Below, one piece after another: positions 46,434-55,423 of a stretch of 64,000 nt of DNA. A model generated the notes under the pieces. That model was given only the letters and a program-made list of their open reading frames with translations. It searched no databases and was not told the origin of the DNA. Within the stretch, counting starts at the first letter, position 1; the number at the start of each line of letters is the position of its first letter. Source of the stretch: Kumtagia sp963820075. GTDB taxonomy: Bacteria > Pseudomonadota > Alphaproteobacteria > Rhizobiales > Rhizobiaceae. The DNA is taken from positions 1-64,000 of the forward strand of contig CAWFYS010000007.1 in the NCBI GenBank assembly GCA_963820075.1. The letters run 5' to 3'. Position numbers and translations under genes: made by a program.

Positions 46434-47919
46434 TCACGCTTCCGAGGCCATCGCGGCTTCGCGGAGTTCAGCTTCGTCCAGCTTGGTGCCGTTGAAGAAG
46501 GCGTTGAGCACGACCGCCGAGATGGAGGCCAGCAGGATGCCCAATTCGATCAAAGGGTGAATGCCGTGCGGCAGCCACATCTTGAAATCGGGCGCCACCA
46601 GCGGGATCATGCCGAAACCGATCGACACGGCGACAACGAACAAATTGTTCCGGCTGGTCTTGAAGTCGACCTGCGACAGGATGCGGATGCCGGTGGCCGC
46701 GACCATGCCGAACATGACCAGCCCGGCTCCGCCGAGCACGACGGTCGGAAGCGCCTCGACCAGCGCGCCCATTTTCGGCACGAGCCCCAGCACGATCAGG
46801 ATGATGCCGCCGGCCACGCAGACGAAGCGGCTCTTCACGCCGGTGACGCCGACCAGGCCGACATTCTGTGAGAAGCTGGTGTAGGGGAAGGTGTTGAAAA
46901 GGCCGCCAAGCACCGTGCCGAGGCCGTCGGTGCGCAGACCGGCCGACAGCATCGGCCGGGTGATCTTCTTGCCTGTCATCTCGCCCAGCGCCAGAAACAT
47001 GCCGGTCGAATTCGATCATGACCACGATCATCACCAGCACCATGGTGAGGATCAGGATCGGATCGAAGATCGGCACGCCGAAGCGCAGCGGCGTGATCAG
47101 CGCGAACCAGTCGGCGGAAGCGACCTTCTCGAAATGCATCATGCCGAGCGAAGCGGTGACGATGCCGCCGATCACGATGCCGAGCAGGACCGCGATGTTG
47201 GCCAGGAAGCCCTTGCCGAATTTGGATATCAGCAGGATCGACGCCAGAACGATCGCCGAAATCACGATGCCGGACACCGGCGCGTAGGCCGGGTTCGGCA
47301 TGCTTGCCGCAAGCACGAGGTTTGGCGGCAGCGGCGGAAGGATCGAGCCGGGCGCGGCGGCAAGTTCCGTCACCGACTTCAGCCAGTCGGCATGCTCCGG
47401 TGCGATCAGCCTCGGCGCGGTCGGACCGACCGGGTTGCCGAATATCCAGTTGATGCCGATGCGCATCAGCGAGGCGCCGATAACCACGATGATGGTGCCG
47501 GTGACCACCGGCGGAAAGAACCGCAGCATTCGACTGACCAGCGGCGCGATCAGGATGCCGACCACACCTGCGCCGATGATCGCGCCGAAGATCATCCGTG
47601 CGCCATCAGGCCCTGGATTGGCGTTGGCCATCGCCACCATGGGGCCGACCGAAGCAAACGTAACGCCCATCATGACGGGCAGCTTGATGCCGAACCATTG
47701 CGTCGCGCCGAGCGACTGGATGAGCGTCACCAAGCCGCACACGAACAAATCGGCTGAAATCAGGAAGGCGACCTGCTCGGGATCGAGCTTGAGCGCGCGA
47801 CCGATGATGAGTGGAACGGCGATAGCCCCGGCATACATGACCAGCACGTGCTGGACGCCGAGCGCGAGCAGGCGCGGCGCCGGCAGCACCTCGTCTACGG
47901 GGTGTGGATTTGACGACAT
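46434..47919 (-). CDS. NCS2-family xanthine/uracil permease (one-base frame shift)
   Basis: About 494 residues after removing one base at about 47010 (GAATTCG to GAATCG). This restores IESTGMFLALGEM, the NCS2 signature helix. Other motifs are LALGVQHVLVMYAGAIAVPL, LPVMMGVTFASVGPMVAMAN, PPVVTGTIIVVIGASLMRIG, and GLFNTFPYTSFSQNVGLV with NVGLVGVTGVKSR. The family imports nucleobases by proton symport; pattern suggests xanthine/uric acid over uracil, but this is not certain. The span is 3n+1 bases, in line with a single added base. Confidence 0.88.
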
Positions 47920-48054
47920 GGCATTGTCCCCTTTTGTCGCCGGGCCTAAGAATGCCGAAGAGGCCCGGTTTTCTTCCTCTGAGGCATGGTGCAGTATCAC
48001 CTCGCTTGGCCGCGCGGGCCATGCAGAATATTTTGAAATTCTCCCGAGATTTTC

Positions 48055-48837
48055 ATGAAGATTGCGACCTGGAACATAAACGGCGTCCGTGCCCGTATCG
48101 GCAACCTGCTCGCCTGGCTTAAGGAGAGCACGCCGGACATCGTCTGCCTGCAGGAGATCAAGTCGGCCGACGACCAGTTCCCGCGCCTTGAGATCGAAGC
48201 GCTCGGGTATCATGTCGAGACGAATGGCCAGAAGGGCTTCAACGGCGTAGCCATTCTTTCTAAGTTGAAATTCGACGAAGTAGTGCGGGGCCTGCCCGGC
48301 GATGACGCCGACGATCATGCGCGCTTCATCGAAGGCGTGTTCTCGACCGAAGGAGGCGTATTGCGCGTCGTCTCGCTCTATCTGCCCAACGGAAACCCAA
48401 TCGGCACGGCCAAGTTCACATACAAGCTCGGCTGGATGGCCCGGCTGGAGCGATGGGCGAGCGAGCGGCTTGCGTTGGAGGAGCCGCTGGTCTTGGGCGG
48501 CGACTACAACGTGATTCCTCAGTCCATCGACGCCAGAATTCCGGAAAACTGGGTCAACGATGCGCTGTTCCAGCCGGAAAGCCGGCAGGCGCTGCGCCGC
48601 CTGGTCAGTCTCGGCTTCACCGACGCCACGCGCGCGGTCACCGATTCAAGCGATGTCTATACCTTCTGGGACTACCAGGCGGGCGCCTGGCAGAAAAACA
48701 ATGGTATCCGCATCGACTTCCAGATGCTGTCGCCCGAGGCCGCGAACCTGCTGAGAGCCGCCGGTGTCGAGAAACACGTGCGTTCGTGGGAGAAGCCGTC
48801 CGACCACGTGCCCGTGACAATCGAACTTGCCGCTTGA
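48055..48837 (+). CDS. xth: Exodeoxyribonuclease III
   Basis: A 260-residue AP endonuclease/3'-5' exonuclease: MKIATWNINGVRARIGNLLA, DIVCLQEIKSADDQFP (metal Glu), GFNGVAILSK, VLGGDYNVIPQSIDA, WDYQAGAWQKNNGIRIDFQM and SDHVPVTIEL (catalytic His). It repairs abasic sites in DNA. Divergent from the permease. A 166-base palindromic repeat follows the stop. Confidence 0.96.
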   Translation: MKIATWNINGVRARIGNLLAWLKESTPDIVCLQEIKSADDQFPRLEIEALGYHVETNGQKGFNGVAILSKLKFDEVVRGLPGDDADDHARFIEGVFSTEGGVLRVVSLYLPNGNPIGTAKFTYKLGWMARLERWASERLALEEPLVLGGDYNVIPQSIDARIPENWVNDALFQPESRQALRRLVSLGFTDATRAVTDSSDVYTFWDYQAGAWQKNNGIRIDFQMLSPEAANLLRAAGVEKHVRSWEKPSDHVPVTIELAA

Positions 48838-48878
48838 GAAAATTTTGCTTTCCCTTGACCTTCGACGCAGAGTAAGCC

Positions 48879-49044
48879 GCCCCTCATCGCCCTGCCGGGC
48901 ACGTCTTCCCGCAAAAGCGGGGAGAAGGCTGCTCTCTTCAAGGATTTGCCAATCGCCAGCGTTGCAGAAAGAGTGCCGTCATTGCGGGCAGCGACCTTCT
49001 CCCCGTTTTTACGGGGAGACGTGCCCGGCAGGGCGATGAGGGGC
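48879..49044. repeat. Large inverted repeat (family B)
   Basis: Outer arms GCCCCTCATCGCCCTGCCGG (48879 on, extending through GCACGTCT) and the reverse complement ending at 49044 pair over about 27 bases. Inner arms GCGGGGAGAAGG and CCTTCTCCCCG also pair. The whole could fold as a cruciform between xth and exoR (convergent genes) and may act as a bidirectional terminator. Single arms recur at 55370-55397 and inside 36215-36413. Confidence 0.75.
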
Positions 49045-49109
49045 AGCGCGAACCCCTGCCAACGCCTGGAACTGTTGGAATAGCTGCGCCGCGCCGCTTC
49101 GGCGCCAGG

Positions 49110-49925
49110 CTACTGCGTGCCCTTGGTCAGGTAATCCTCGGCCAGCGCGATCGCGGTGCGGCGGTCCGCCTCGGGAGCGATCGCGAAGGCTTCCTCCTGC
49201 ATGCCGCGGATCCAGGCCTTGTCCGAAGGGGCGGCTCGTTCCAGCGCCGCCGTCATCATCGCCAGCCCGCGCACGACCTTGCCGCTCTGGAACAGCAGGT
49301 TCCCAAGCGTCGCCTGAGCCCCGGCATGTCCTTTCTCGGCAGCAAGCTGCAGCCAGCGGCCCGCCTGGCGCACGCTGCGCTTCACGCCGTCGCCGTCGAG
49401 AAACATCTTGCCCATCTCGAACTGGGCATTCGGATTGCGGTAGTTCGCCGCCGCGCGCATGTAGTACTGCTGGGCGGCCGCCGGATTGGCTTCGACGGGG
49501 CTGCCCGGGATGCCTTTCTTCAGGTAGCTGCCCAATGCCACCAGAGCATCGGACATATAGCTTTCCTCGGGACTGCCCGGCTCGATATCCTGCGAAACGA
49601 TCTCGCCGAAGAATTTGAACGCTTCGTAGTCGTTGCGGTCGACGCCGTCGCCTTCGGCGTACATACGCGCGAGTTTCCACGTCGCGCCGATCTGGCCTTT
49701 TTCGGCGGCGTAGCGATAGGCCTCCACGGCCTGATCCTTGTGGCCGTTCTTGTAGGCGCTATAGCCGAACTGGAAAACCGCCCAGGGGCTGGACTGTTTC
49801 GTCACCTCGCCCTTGTCGTCAAAGATTCGCTCGTCGATTGCCGCCGCCGGATTGGTGGCAAGCATCGCGACGGCGAACAACGCGGACGCTACCGCCGACC
49901 TCAGGACAAACGAAACGCTATGCAT
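49110..49925 (-). CDS. exoR: ExoR, periplasmic Sel1-repeat regulator of exopolysaccharide synthesis
   Basis: A 271-residue exported protein. The signal peptide ends NPAAA near residue 29, and the mature part begins IDERIFDDKGEVTKQSSPWA as in rhizobial ExoR. Sel1/TPR-like repeats fill ~45-225 (AVEAYRYAAEKGQIGATWKL, AGRWLQLAAEKGHAGAQATL). In Sinorhizobium, periplasmic ExoR inhibits the ExoS/ChvI two-component system, controlling succinoglycan, flagella and symbiosis. The same role is likely here by homology. An ATG 18 bases upstream is an alternative start. No exoS or chvI is in the window. Confidence 0.88.
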   Translation of the reverse strand: MHSVSFVLRSAVASALFAVAMLATNPAAAIDERIFDDKGEVTKQSSPWAVFQFGYSAYKNGHKDQAVEAYRYAAEKGQIGATWKLARMYAEGDGVDRNDYEAFKFFGEIVSQDIEPGSPEESYMSDALVALGSYLKKGIPGSPVEANPAAAQQYYMRAAANYRNPNAQFEMGKMFLDGDGVKRSVRQAGRWLQLAAEKGHAGAQATLGNLLFQSGKVVRGLAMMTAALERAAPSDKAWIRGMQEEAFAIAPEADRRTAIALAEDYLTKGTQ

Positions 49926-50621
49926 CACGGTCTTTTTCCGCACAGCCGGCGAAAGGATCCGTGATCGTCGCGAGGAAAATATTCATCACCGGCATCTCGT
50001 TCCATTTGGCACCGGTCGACAACAGTCGAACGACCGCACTCAAATCCATCGCCCCTGTCAAAGGGCCATCCGGACGAAACCGCAACAAATGTCGCGCATT
50101 CGGGGCGATCAAGCGCCCCCGTCGACTGCGTCTTGCCGTCCCCGGATAAACCGTGTCCGTTGCCTGAGACACGCCTTGCATCGCCTCGAGGCCAAGCGCG
50201 CGCACCACGCATGCCGACGAGACTGATTTTTGAATGATGCCGGTCCAATTCGACCAAAGTGGGGCGTGCCGTGACAGCTTGCCGCGCGGCCATCCCGCAA
50301 GGCCCACGCACGCTATCGCCAACCGGTACAAGCCCCTCGTGGAATGACCGGAATCGCCCCGAGACGCCTTGCGCCGTCCAGTTCCGCTCCATCCCAAAGG
50401 ACACAAAACCGCGCATACTCTCCCTCGCCGCGCGTTACCCGCGGCTACACCCTTTGCCCGCCGGGCGCTCTAATCGGGTGCTCCGGGTTTATGGCGGGAA
50501 AGCGGCAGATTTGCCCCGCCGCTTCCTACTCCGATCCTTCCCTCCTATACTGTTGCTCAATCGTCACAAATGGCGCCCTTGACTGGCGCCAGATCGGTTT
50601 CGCGCCTTTGCGAAGCGGCCC
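49926..50621. other. Intergenic region upstream of exoR
   Basis: About 700 bases between divergent-pointing features. Two overlapping minus-strand frames near 49920-50416 have no family signal and no ribosome-binding site. The region is long for this genome and may carry regulatory RNA or a leader for exoR, but I see no specific structure. Confidence 0.4.
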
Positions 50622-50652
50622 CCAAAAGAAAAACCCCGCCGTCGCGGCAGGG
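50622..50652 (-). terminator. Rho-independent terminator of hupB
   Basis: On the minus strand, CCCTGCCG and CGGCGGGG (one T-G pair) close a three-base loop and are followed by TTTTTCTTTT, 54 bases after the hupB stop. Confidence 0.8.
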
Positions 50653-50705
50653 TCTTTAAAATCCGGAACCGGCGCCAGTCCGGTTCGCGGAGAATGATGG
50701 CAAGT

Positions 50706-50978
50706 TCAGTTCACGGCGTCCTTAAGACCCTTGCCAGCAGTGAACTTCGGCACGGTGCGAGCCGGGATCTTCACCTCCGCGCCAGTCTGCGGATTGCGGC
50801 CGGTAGACGCGGCGCGTTTGGAGACACTGAAGTTGCCGAAGCCAACGAGCCGCACATCGCCGCCCTTCTGCAGTTCACCGGTGATGACGGAGAACACTGC
50901 CTCCACCGCGGACTGAGCCTCAGTCTTCGAGAGCTTCGCTGCATCCGCAACCGCGGAAACCAGTTCATTTTTGTTCAT
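50706..50978 (-). CDS. hupB: DNA-binding protein HU
   Basis: A 90-residue HU-family protein: MNKNELVSAVADAAKLSKTE, GDVRLVGFGNFSVSKRAAST, GRNPQTGAEVKIPARTVPKF and GKGLKDAVN. The Pro-containing arm (NPQTG) and length are canonical. HU bends and compacts DNA. The start is set by AAGGAAGGAAAT before ATG 50978. It lies directly after lon, the usual lon-hupB order, but each gene has its own terminator. Confidence 0.97.
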   Translation of the reverse strand: MNKNELVSAVADAAKLSKTEAQSAVEAVFSVITGELQKGGDVRLVGFGNFSVSKRAASTGRNPQTGAEVKIPARTVPKFTAGKGLKDAVN

Positions 50979-51120
50979 CAATATTTCCTTCCTTGAGGAT
51001 CCAGGATCGGGGGACGCAACGCCGGAAAACAAACTTAGTGGAGTCTAACGTTCCAACTCTCCCTGCCGGGTGTCACGCAAAACGTGGCAAAAATCCCGGA
51101 GTTCCGCCGTTTCTCACATG

Positions 51121-51145
51121 AAAAAGCCGGGCGCAAGGCCCGGCC
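51121..51145 (-). terminator. Rho-independent terminator of lon
   Basis: On the minus strand, GCCGGGC and GCCCGGC pair around a five-base loop (CTTGC) and are followed by TTTTT. It lies 30 bases after the lon stop and separates lon from hupB. Confidence 0.8.
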
Positions 51146-51174
51146 TCGTGCATTCTGGGGCATTTTAACCGAAA

Positions 51175-53590
51175 TCAGTGGGCCAGCGCCTTGCCGCTGT
51201 CGTCCGCGGTGTCCGGCGTTGCCGCAACGGCGTCGACCGGCTCCGACCACTCGATCGGCTCGGGCATCCTGACCAGTGCGTGCCTGAGCACTTCACCGAC
51301 CCGGCTGACCGGCACGATTTCCATGCCGCTCTTCACATTGTCGGGGATCTCGGCCAGATCCTTGGCGTTCTCCTCGGGGATCAGCACTTTCTTTATGCCG
51401 CCCCTAAGCGCAGCCAGGAGCTTTTCCTTCAGTCCGCCGATGGGAAGCACGCGGCCACGCAGCGTGATCTCGCCGGTCATCGCCACATCCGCCCTGACAG
51501 GAATACCGGTCAGGATCGAGACAATCGCGGTCGCCATCGCCACGCCGGCCGACGGGCCGTCCTTCGGCGTTGCGCCTTCCGGAACGTGGACGTGGATGTC
51601 GCGTTTGTCGAAGAGCGGCGGCTGCACGCCGAAATCGATCGCCCTGCTGCGGACGTAGGACGCCGCCGCCGAGATCGACTCCTTCATGACATCCTTAAGG
51701 TTGCCGGTGACCGTCATCCTGCCCTTGCCGGGCATCATGACACCCTCGACCGTCAGCAACTCGCCGCCGACCTCGGTCCAGGCAAGACCGGTGACGACGC
51801 CGACCTGATCGTCCGTCTCGGCATGGCCGAAGCGGAAGCGCGGCACGCCGAGATAGTCCTCGAGATTCGTCGACGTGAACTTGATCGACTTCTTCTTGGA
51901 CTTGATGATTTCGGTCACGGCCTTGCGCCCGAGCTTCATAAGCTCGCGCTCAAGGCTGCGCACGCCCGCCTCGCGCGTGTAGGTCTGGATGATGCGCGCG
52001 GATGGCATCGTCGGAGACGGCGAACTCCTTGGGCTGCAGCGCGTGGTCGCGGATCACCTTCGGCAACAGGTGGCGCTTGGCGATCTCGACCTTTTCGTCC
52101 TCGGTGTAGCCGGCGATACGGATGATCTCCATGCGGTCCATCAGGGGCGCGGGGATATTCAGCGTATTGGCCGTCGTCACGAACATCACGCTCGACAGGT
52201 CGTATTCGACTTCGAGATAGTGGTCCATGAAAGTCGAGTTCTGCTCCGGATCGAGCACTTCGAGCAAGGCCGAGGACGGATCGCCGCGGAAATCCTGGCC
52301 CATCTTGTCGATCTCATCGAGCAGGAACAGCGGGTTGGACTTCTTAGCCTTCTTCATCGACTGGATGACCTTGCCGGGCATCGAGCCGATATAGGTACGC
52401 CGGTGGCCACGGATTTCGGCTTCGTCGCGCACGCCGCCCAGCGCCATGCGCACGAACTCGCGTCCGGTCGCCTTGGCGATCGACTTGCCGAGCGAGGTCT
52501 TGCCGACGCCGGGAGGACCGACGAGGCACAGGATCGGGCCCTTGATCTTCTTCTGGCGACTCTGCACGGCCAGATACTCGACGATGCGGTCCTTGACCTT
52601 TTCGAGGCCGAAATGGTCGGCGTCGAGCACCTCCTGGGCGTAGCTCAAATCCTGCTTGACCTTGGAGTTCCTCGACCACGGGAGCGACAGCAGCCAGTCG
52701 AGATAGTTGCGCACGACCGTGGATTCGGCCGACATCGGCGACATCGAGCGCAGCTTCTTCAATTCGGCTTCCGCCTTCTCGCGGGCCTCCTTGGAGAGCT
52801 TCGTCTTCTTGATGCGCGCCTCGATTTCGGCCGCCTCGTCGCGGCCATCCTCGCCCTCGCCGAGCTCCTTCTGGATCGCTTTCATCTGCTCGTTGAGGTA
52901 GTATTCGCGCTGCGTCTTCTCCATCTGGCGCTTGACGCGCGAGCGGATGCGCTTTTCGACCTGGAGCACGGAGATCTCGGCTTCCATGAAGCCCATCGCC
53001 TTCTCCAGCCGCTCCTTGACGGAAAGCGTCGCGAGCATCTCCTGCTTCTCTGGAATCTTGATGGCGAGATGCGAGGCGACCGTGTCCGCGAGCTTCGAAA
53101 AATCGTCGATCTGGCTCGCCGCGCCGACAACCTCGGGAGAGATCTTCTTGTTGAGCTTCACATAATTCTCGAAGTCGGCGACGACGGAGCGCGCAAGCGC
53201 CTCTATCTCGATCTCCTCCTCGGCCGGCTCCGCCATCATGACCGCCTTGGCCTCATGGAAGTCGGCGCGATCGGTAAAGCTTTCGATCCTGGCGCGGGCG
53301 GTGCCCTCGACCAATACCTTGACTGTTCCGTCAGGGAGCTTCAGCAACTGCAGCACGTTGGCAAGCGTGCCGACATCGTAGATCGCGGACGCCTCCGGAT
53401 CGTCGTCGGCCGCATTCATCTGGGTGGCGAGCAGAATCTGCTTTTCCGCGCCCATTACGTCTTCCAGCGCCTTGATCGATTTTTCGCGGCCAACAAAAAG
53501 CGGAACGATCATATGCGGGAACACAACGATGTCGCGCAGCGGGAGGACTGCGTAGACACCGTTACCCGGACTGCGTGGGAGTTTGGCCAT
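51175..53590 (-). CDS. lon: ATP-dependent protease Lon (one-base frame shift)
   Basis: About 804 residues when one extra base near 51996 (in a GCGCGCG run) is removed, which restores DDAIR, one residue, then IIQTYTREAGVRSLERE. Domains: N-terminal LON substrate-binding region (VLPLRDIVVFPHMIVPLFVG), coiled coil, AAA+ module (LVGPPGVGKTSLGKSIA; LFLLDEIDKMGQDF) and Ser/Lys protease domain (KDGPSAGVAMA, LPIGGLKEKLLAA). It degrades misfolded and regulatory proteins in the cytosol. The span is 3n+1 bases, as expected for one added base. Lon is conserved enough that a genuine null is unlikely here. Confidence 0.93.
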
Positions 53591-53915
53591 CTTGGAACCT
53601 TTCTTCCGCGGCCGCCGTTAGCCGACCGCGAATCTCATCTTAGCGGGCACTCGCCTCTCCGCCTATTGCCGAAAGGTTCGGCTTGGCTAGCACGGAAGGA
53701 AGCCCCTGACCTAGCGTGTTAGTTGGCGTTGCGCCGTCAAAAGGTCAAGGGCACATGCGAAGCAGCCACCGGCCTCCACATGTCGCGCGTTTCGGCTTGA
53801 TCGCCGTGACGACTTCCGCGACACTTCGGCACGGTGAAACGTGAATTCCGATATTTCGACATCATGTCACATTGCCGTGCCCGGCGCAGCGATAATCAAC
53901 CAAACCACGGCTCAA
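53591..53915. other. Intergenic region between lon and the DUF1513 gene
   Basis: The divergent gap of 325 bases should hold both promoters. No specific sigma-32-type or other site is convincing. An open frame from 53841 is in phase with the DUF1513 gene but adds 25 residues before the Tat signal. Confidence 0.35.
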
Positions 53916-55229
53916 ATGAAGATCGATCGCCGAAACCTTCTGACTGGTGGTGCCCTGCTTGGCCTGGCCGGGGCCTTGGCTCCGTCGCAATCTGCCGCAG
54001 CCTCCGGAAATCCGGCGAAGAAGACGGCGGCCGCGCTGAAGCGGATCGCCGTCTACGTGCCGGGCTACATGCCGGAATACGCCTTCGCCAACGGCAAGCC
54101 GCTCGACCGGAACCGCCGCTTCACGCGCTCCATCCGCCAGACCGACGGCATCAAACGCATGATCACGCGTGTGGGCATGGACGGCTCGATCCGCCAGACG
54201 CTGCTCCCGGTCAACGCGCACGACATCGAGGTCGCGCCTGACCGCTCGATCGGCGTTCTATGCGGATTTGAAGGCGCCGAGCACTGCTCTTTCGATCCCG
54301 AAACGCTCGAAATGGCCGGCATCGCCCCTTCCTTTCGCGAAGGCTGGCGCGGCGGCGGCCATGCTGCCTACCTCGACGGCGGCAGGACCGTCATCATTTC
54401 GGAGCGATCGCCCAAGCAGCAGGCCAGGGGCGGGCTCGAACATCTCTACGGCCGCCTGACCATCCGCGACCCCCAGACGCTTCAGATCCGCGAAAGCTAT
54501 TCCACCTATGGCGTCGACCCCCACGACATAAGGCTGATCGAAAACGGCAAATACATCGTGGCCGCCAATTACGGCTCGATCATTTCGCCGGAGACCGGCG
54601 AGCACACCGTGCCGCGCACCGTCGTGGAGGCGTCGATCACGGTGATCGAGGTTTCAAGCGGCAGACTGGTGGACAAGAAGAGGACGAGCCGGGGCCGAAC
54701 CGAACTGCGCCACCTGGCGGCCGGAAGCCTCGACCGCATCTTCGCCATCCAGTCGACCTATGGCAGTGCGCGCGAGGACGCACGCCAGCGCGGCGAGGAC
54801 GGGATCGCCTATGAGGCCGACCAGACCACCGAGCCCGGCCTGAACTACCTCGGCGCCGCGACGCTGAAATACGATGCGCGCACCAAAATCCTGTCGAAAA
54901 TGGGCGATCGGCAGGCCAGCAGGCTGATGCGGCACGGTCTGTCGATCCGCTATGACGATCGCCATGATCAGGTCCTGGCCAGCTTCCCGAGTTCGCACCA
55001 ACTGATGATCTTCGACGGCGCCACCGGCGGCTTGGTGAAGCGCCTCGACACGCGGACCGCCGGGCTGCGCTATCCTTGCGGCATCACGCTGCTGCCCGAC
55101 GGATCGCATTACGCGGTTACCGGCTACTGGGAGAACATGTTCGTGTTCGAGCGCGGCTCGCACCGCATTGTCCGCGAGCTTTGCCGATACCCGCTGTTCT
55201 TCGGTCACAGCCACATCACGTCGGCATAG
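53916..55229 (+). CDS. DUF1513 family exported protein (Tat signal)
   Basis: A 437-residue protein: twin-Arg signal MKIDRRNLLTGGALLGLAGA, then a beta-propeller-like repeat body with IEVAPDRSIGVLCGFEGAEH, GGHAAYLDGGRTVIISERS, GVDPHDIRLIENGKYIVAAN and SFPSSHQLMIFDGATGG. DUF1513 proteins usually sit beside EfeUOB/FTR1 iron-uptake and di-heme peroxidase genes; here none is nearby. The start is chosen at the twin-Arg signal. It is an island between lon and clpX and breaks the usual clpX-lon adjacency. Probably periplasmic; function unknown. Confidence 0.75.
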   Translation: MKIDRRNLLTGGALLGLAGALAPSQSAAASGNPAKKTAAALKRIAVYVPGYMPEYAFANGKPLDRNRRFTRSIRQTDGIKRMITRVGMDGSIRQTLLPVNAHDIEVAPDRSIGVLCGFEGAEHCSFDPETLEMAGIAPSFREGWRGGGHAAYLDGGRTVIISERSPKQQARGGLEHLYGRLTIRDPQTLQIRESYSTYGVDPHDIRLIENGKYIVAANYGSIISPETGEHTVPRTVVEASITVIEVSSGRLVDKKRTSRGRTELRHLAAGSLDRIFAIQSTYGSAREDARQRGEDGIAYEADQTTEPGLNYLGAATLKYDARTKILSKMGDRQASRLMRHGLSIRYDDRHDQVLASFPSSHQLMIFDGATGGLVKRLDTRTAGLRYPCGITLLPDGSHYAVTGYWENMFVFERGSHRIVRELCRYPLFFGHSHITSA

Positions 55230-55289
55230 GCGCGGCAAAACCGGTGCGCGGCGCGCTAGTGAGACCGCAAATTCAAGCCGGAAGCGAAG

Positions 55290-55309
55290 ACGGCGCCCGA
55301 AGGCGCCGT
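55290..55309 (+). terminator. Hairpin after the DUF1513 gene
   Basis: A perfect 8-bp stem ACGGCGCC/GGCGCCGT with a stable CGAA tetraloop, 61 bases after the stop. The tail TATAAA is not a T-run, so it may stabilise the 3' end as much as terminate. Confidence 0.5.
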
Positions 55310-55369
55310 TATAAACCATTGAAATACCGACAGAATCATATTCGCAGATCGAGGCTTTGACCGCTTGCG

Positions 55370-55397
55370 CCGCCCCTCATCGCCCTGCCAGAGCACG
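55370..55397. repeat. Family B repeat, single arm
   Basis: CGCCCCTCATCGCCCTGCCA matches the left arm of the inverted repeat at 48879-49044 with one substitution. The partner arm is missing. It lies between the convergent DUF1513 and clpX genes. Confidence 0.6.
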
Positions 55398-55423
55398 CTC
55401 TATCGCTCCAGACCGTCAACCTA

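Noticed and set aside
49918..50416. Two overlapping minus-strand frames of about 160 codons upstream of exoR
   Set aside because: They overlap in different phases, contain no known domain, and lack a ribosome-binding site.
51989..53722. A 577-codon plus-strand open frame
   Set aside because: It is the complement of lon and has no family signature; lon motifs are unmistakable on the other strand.
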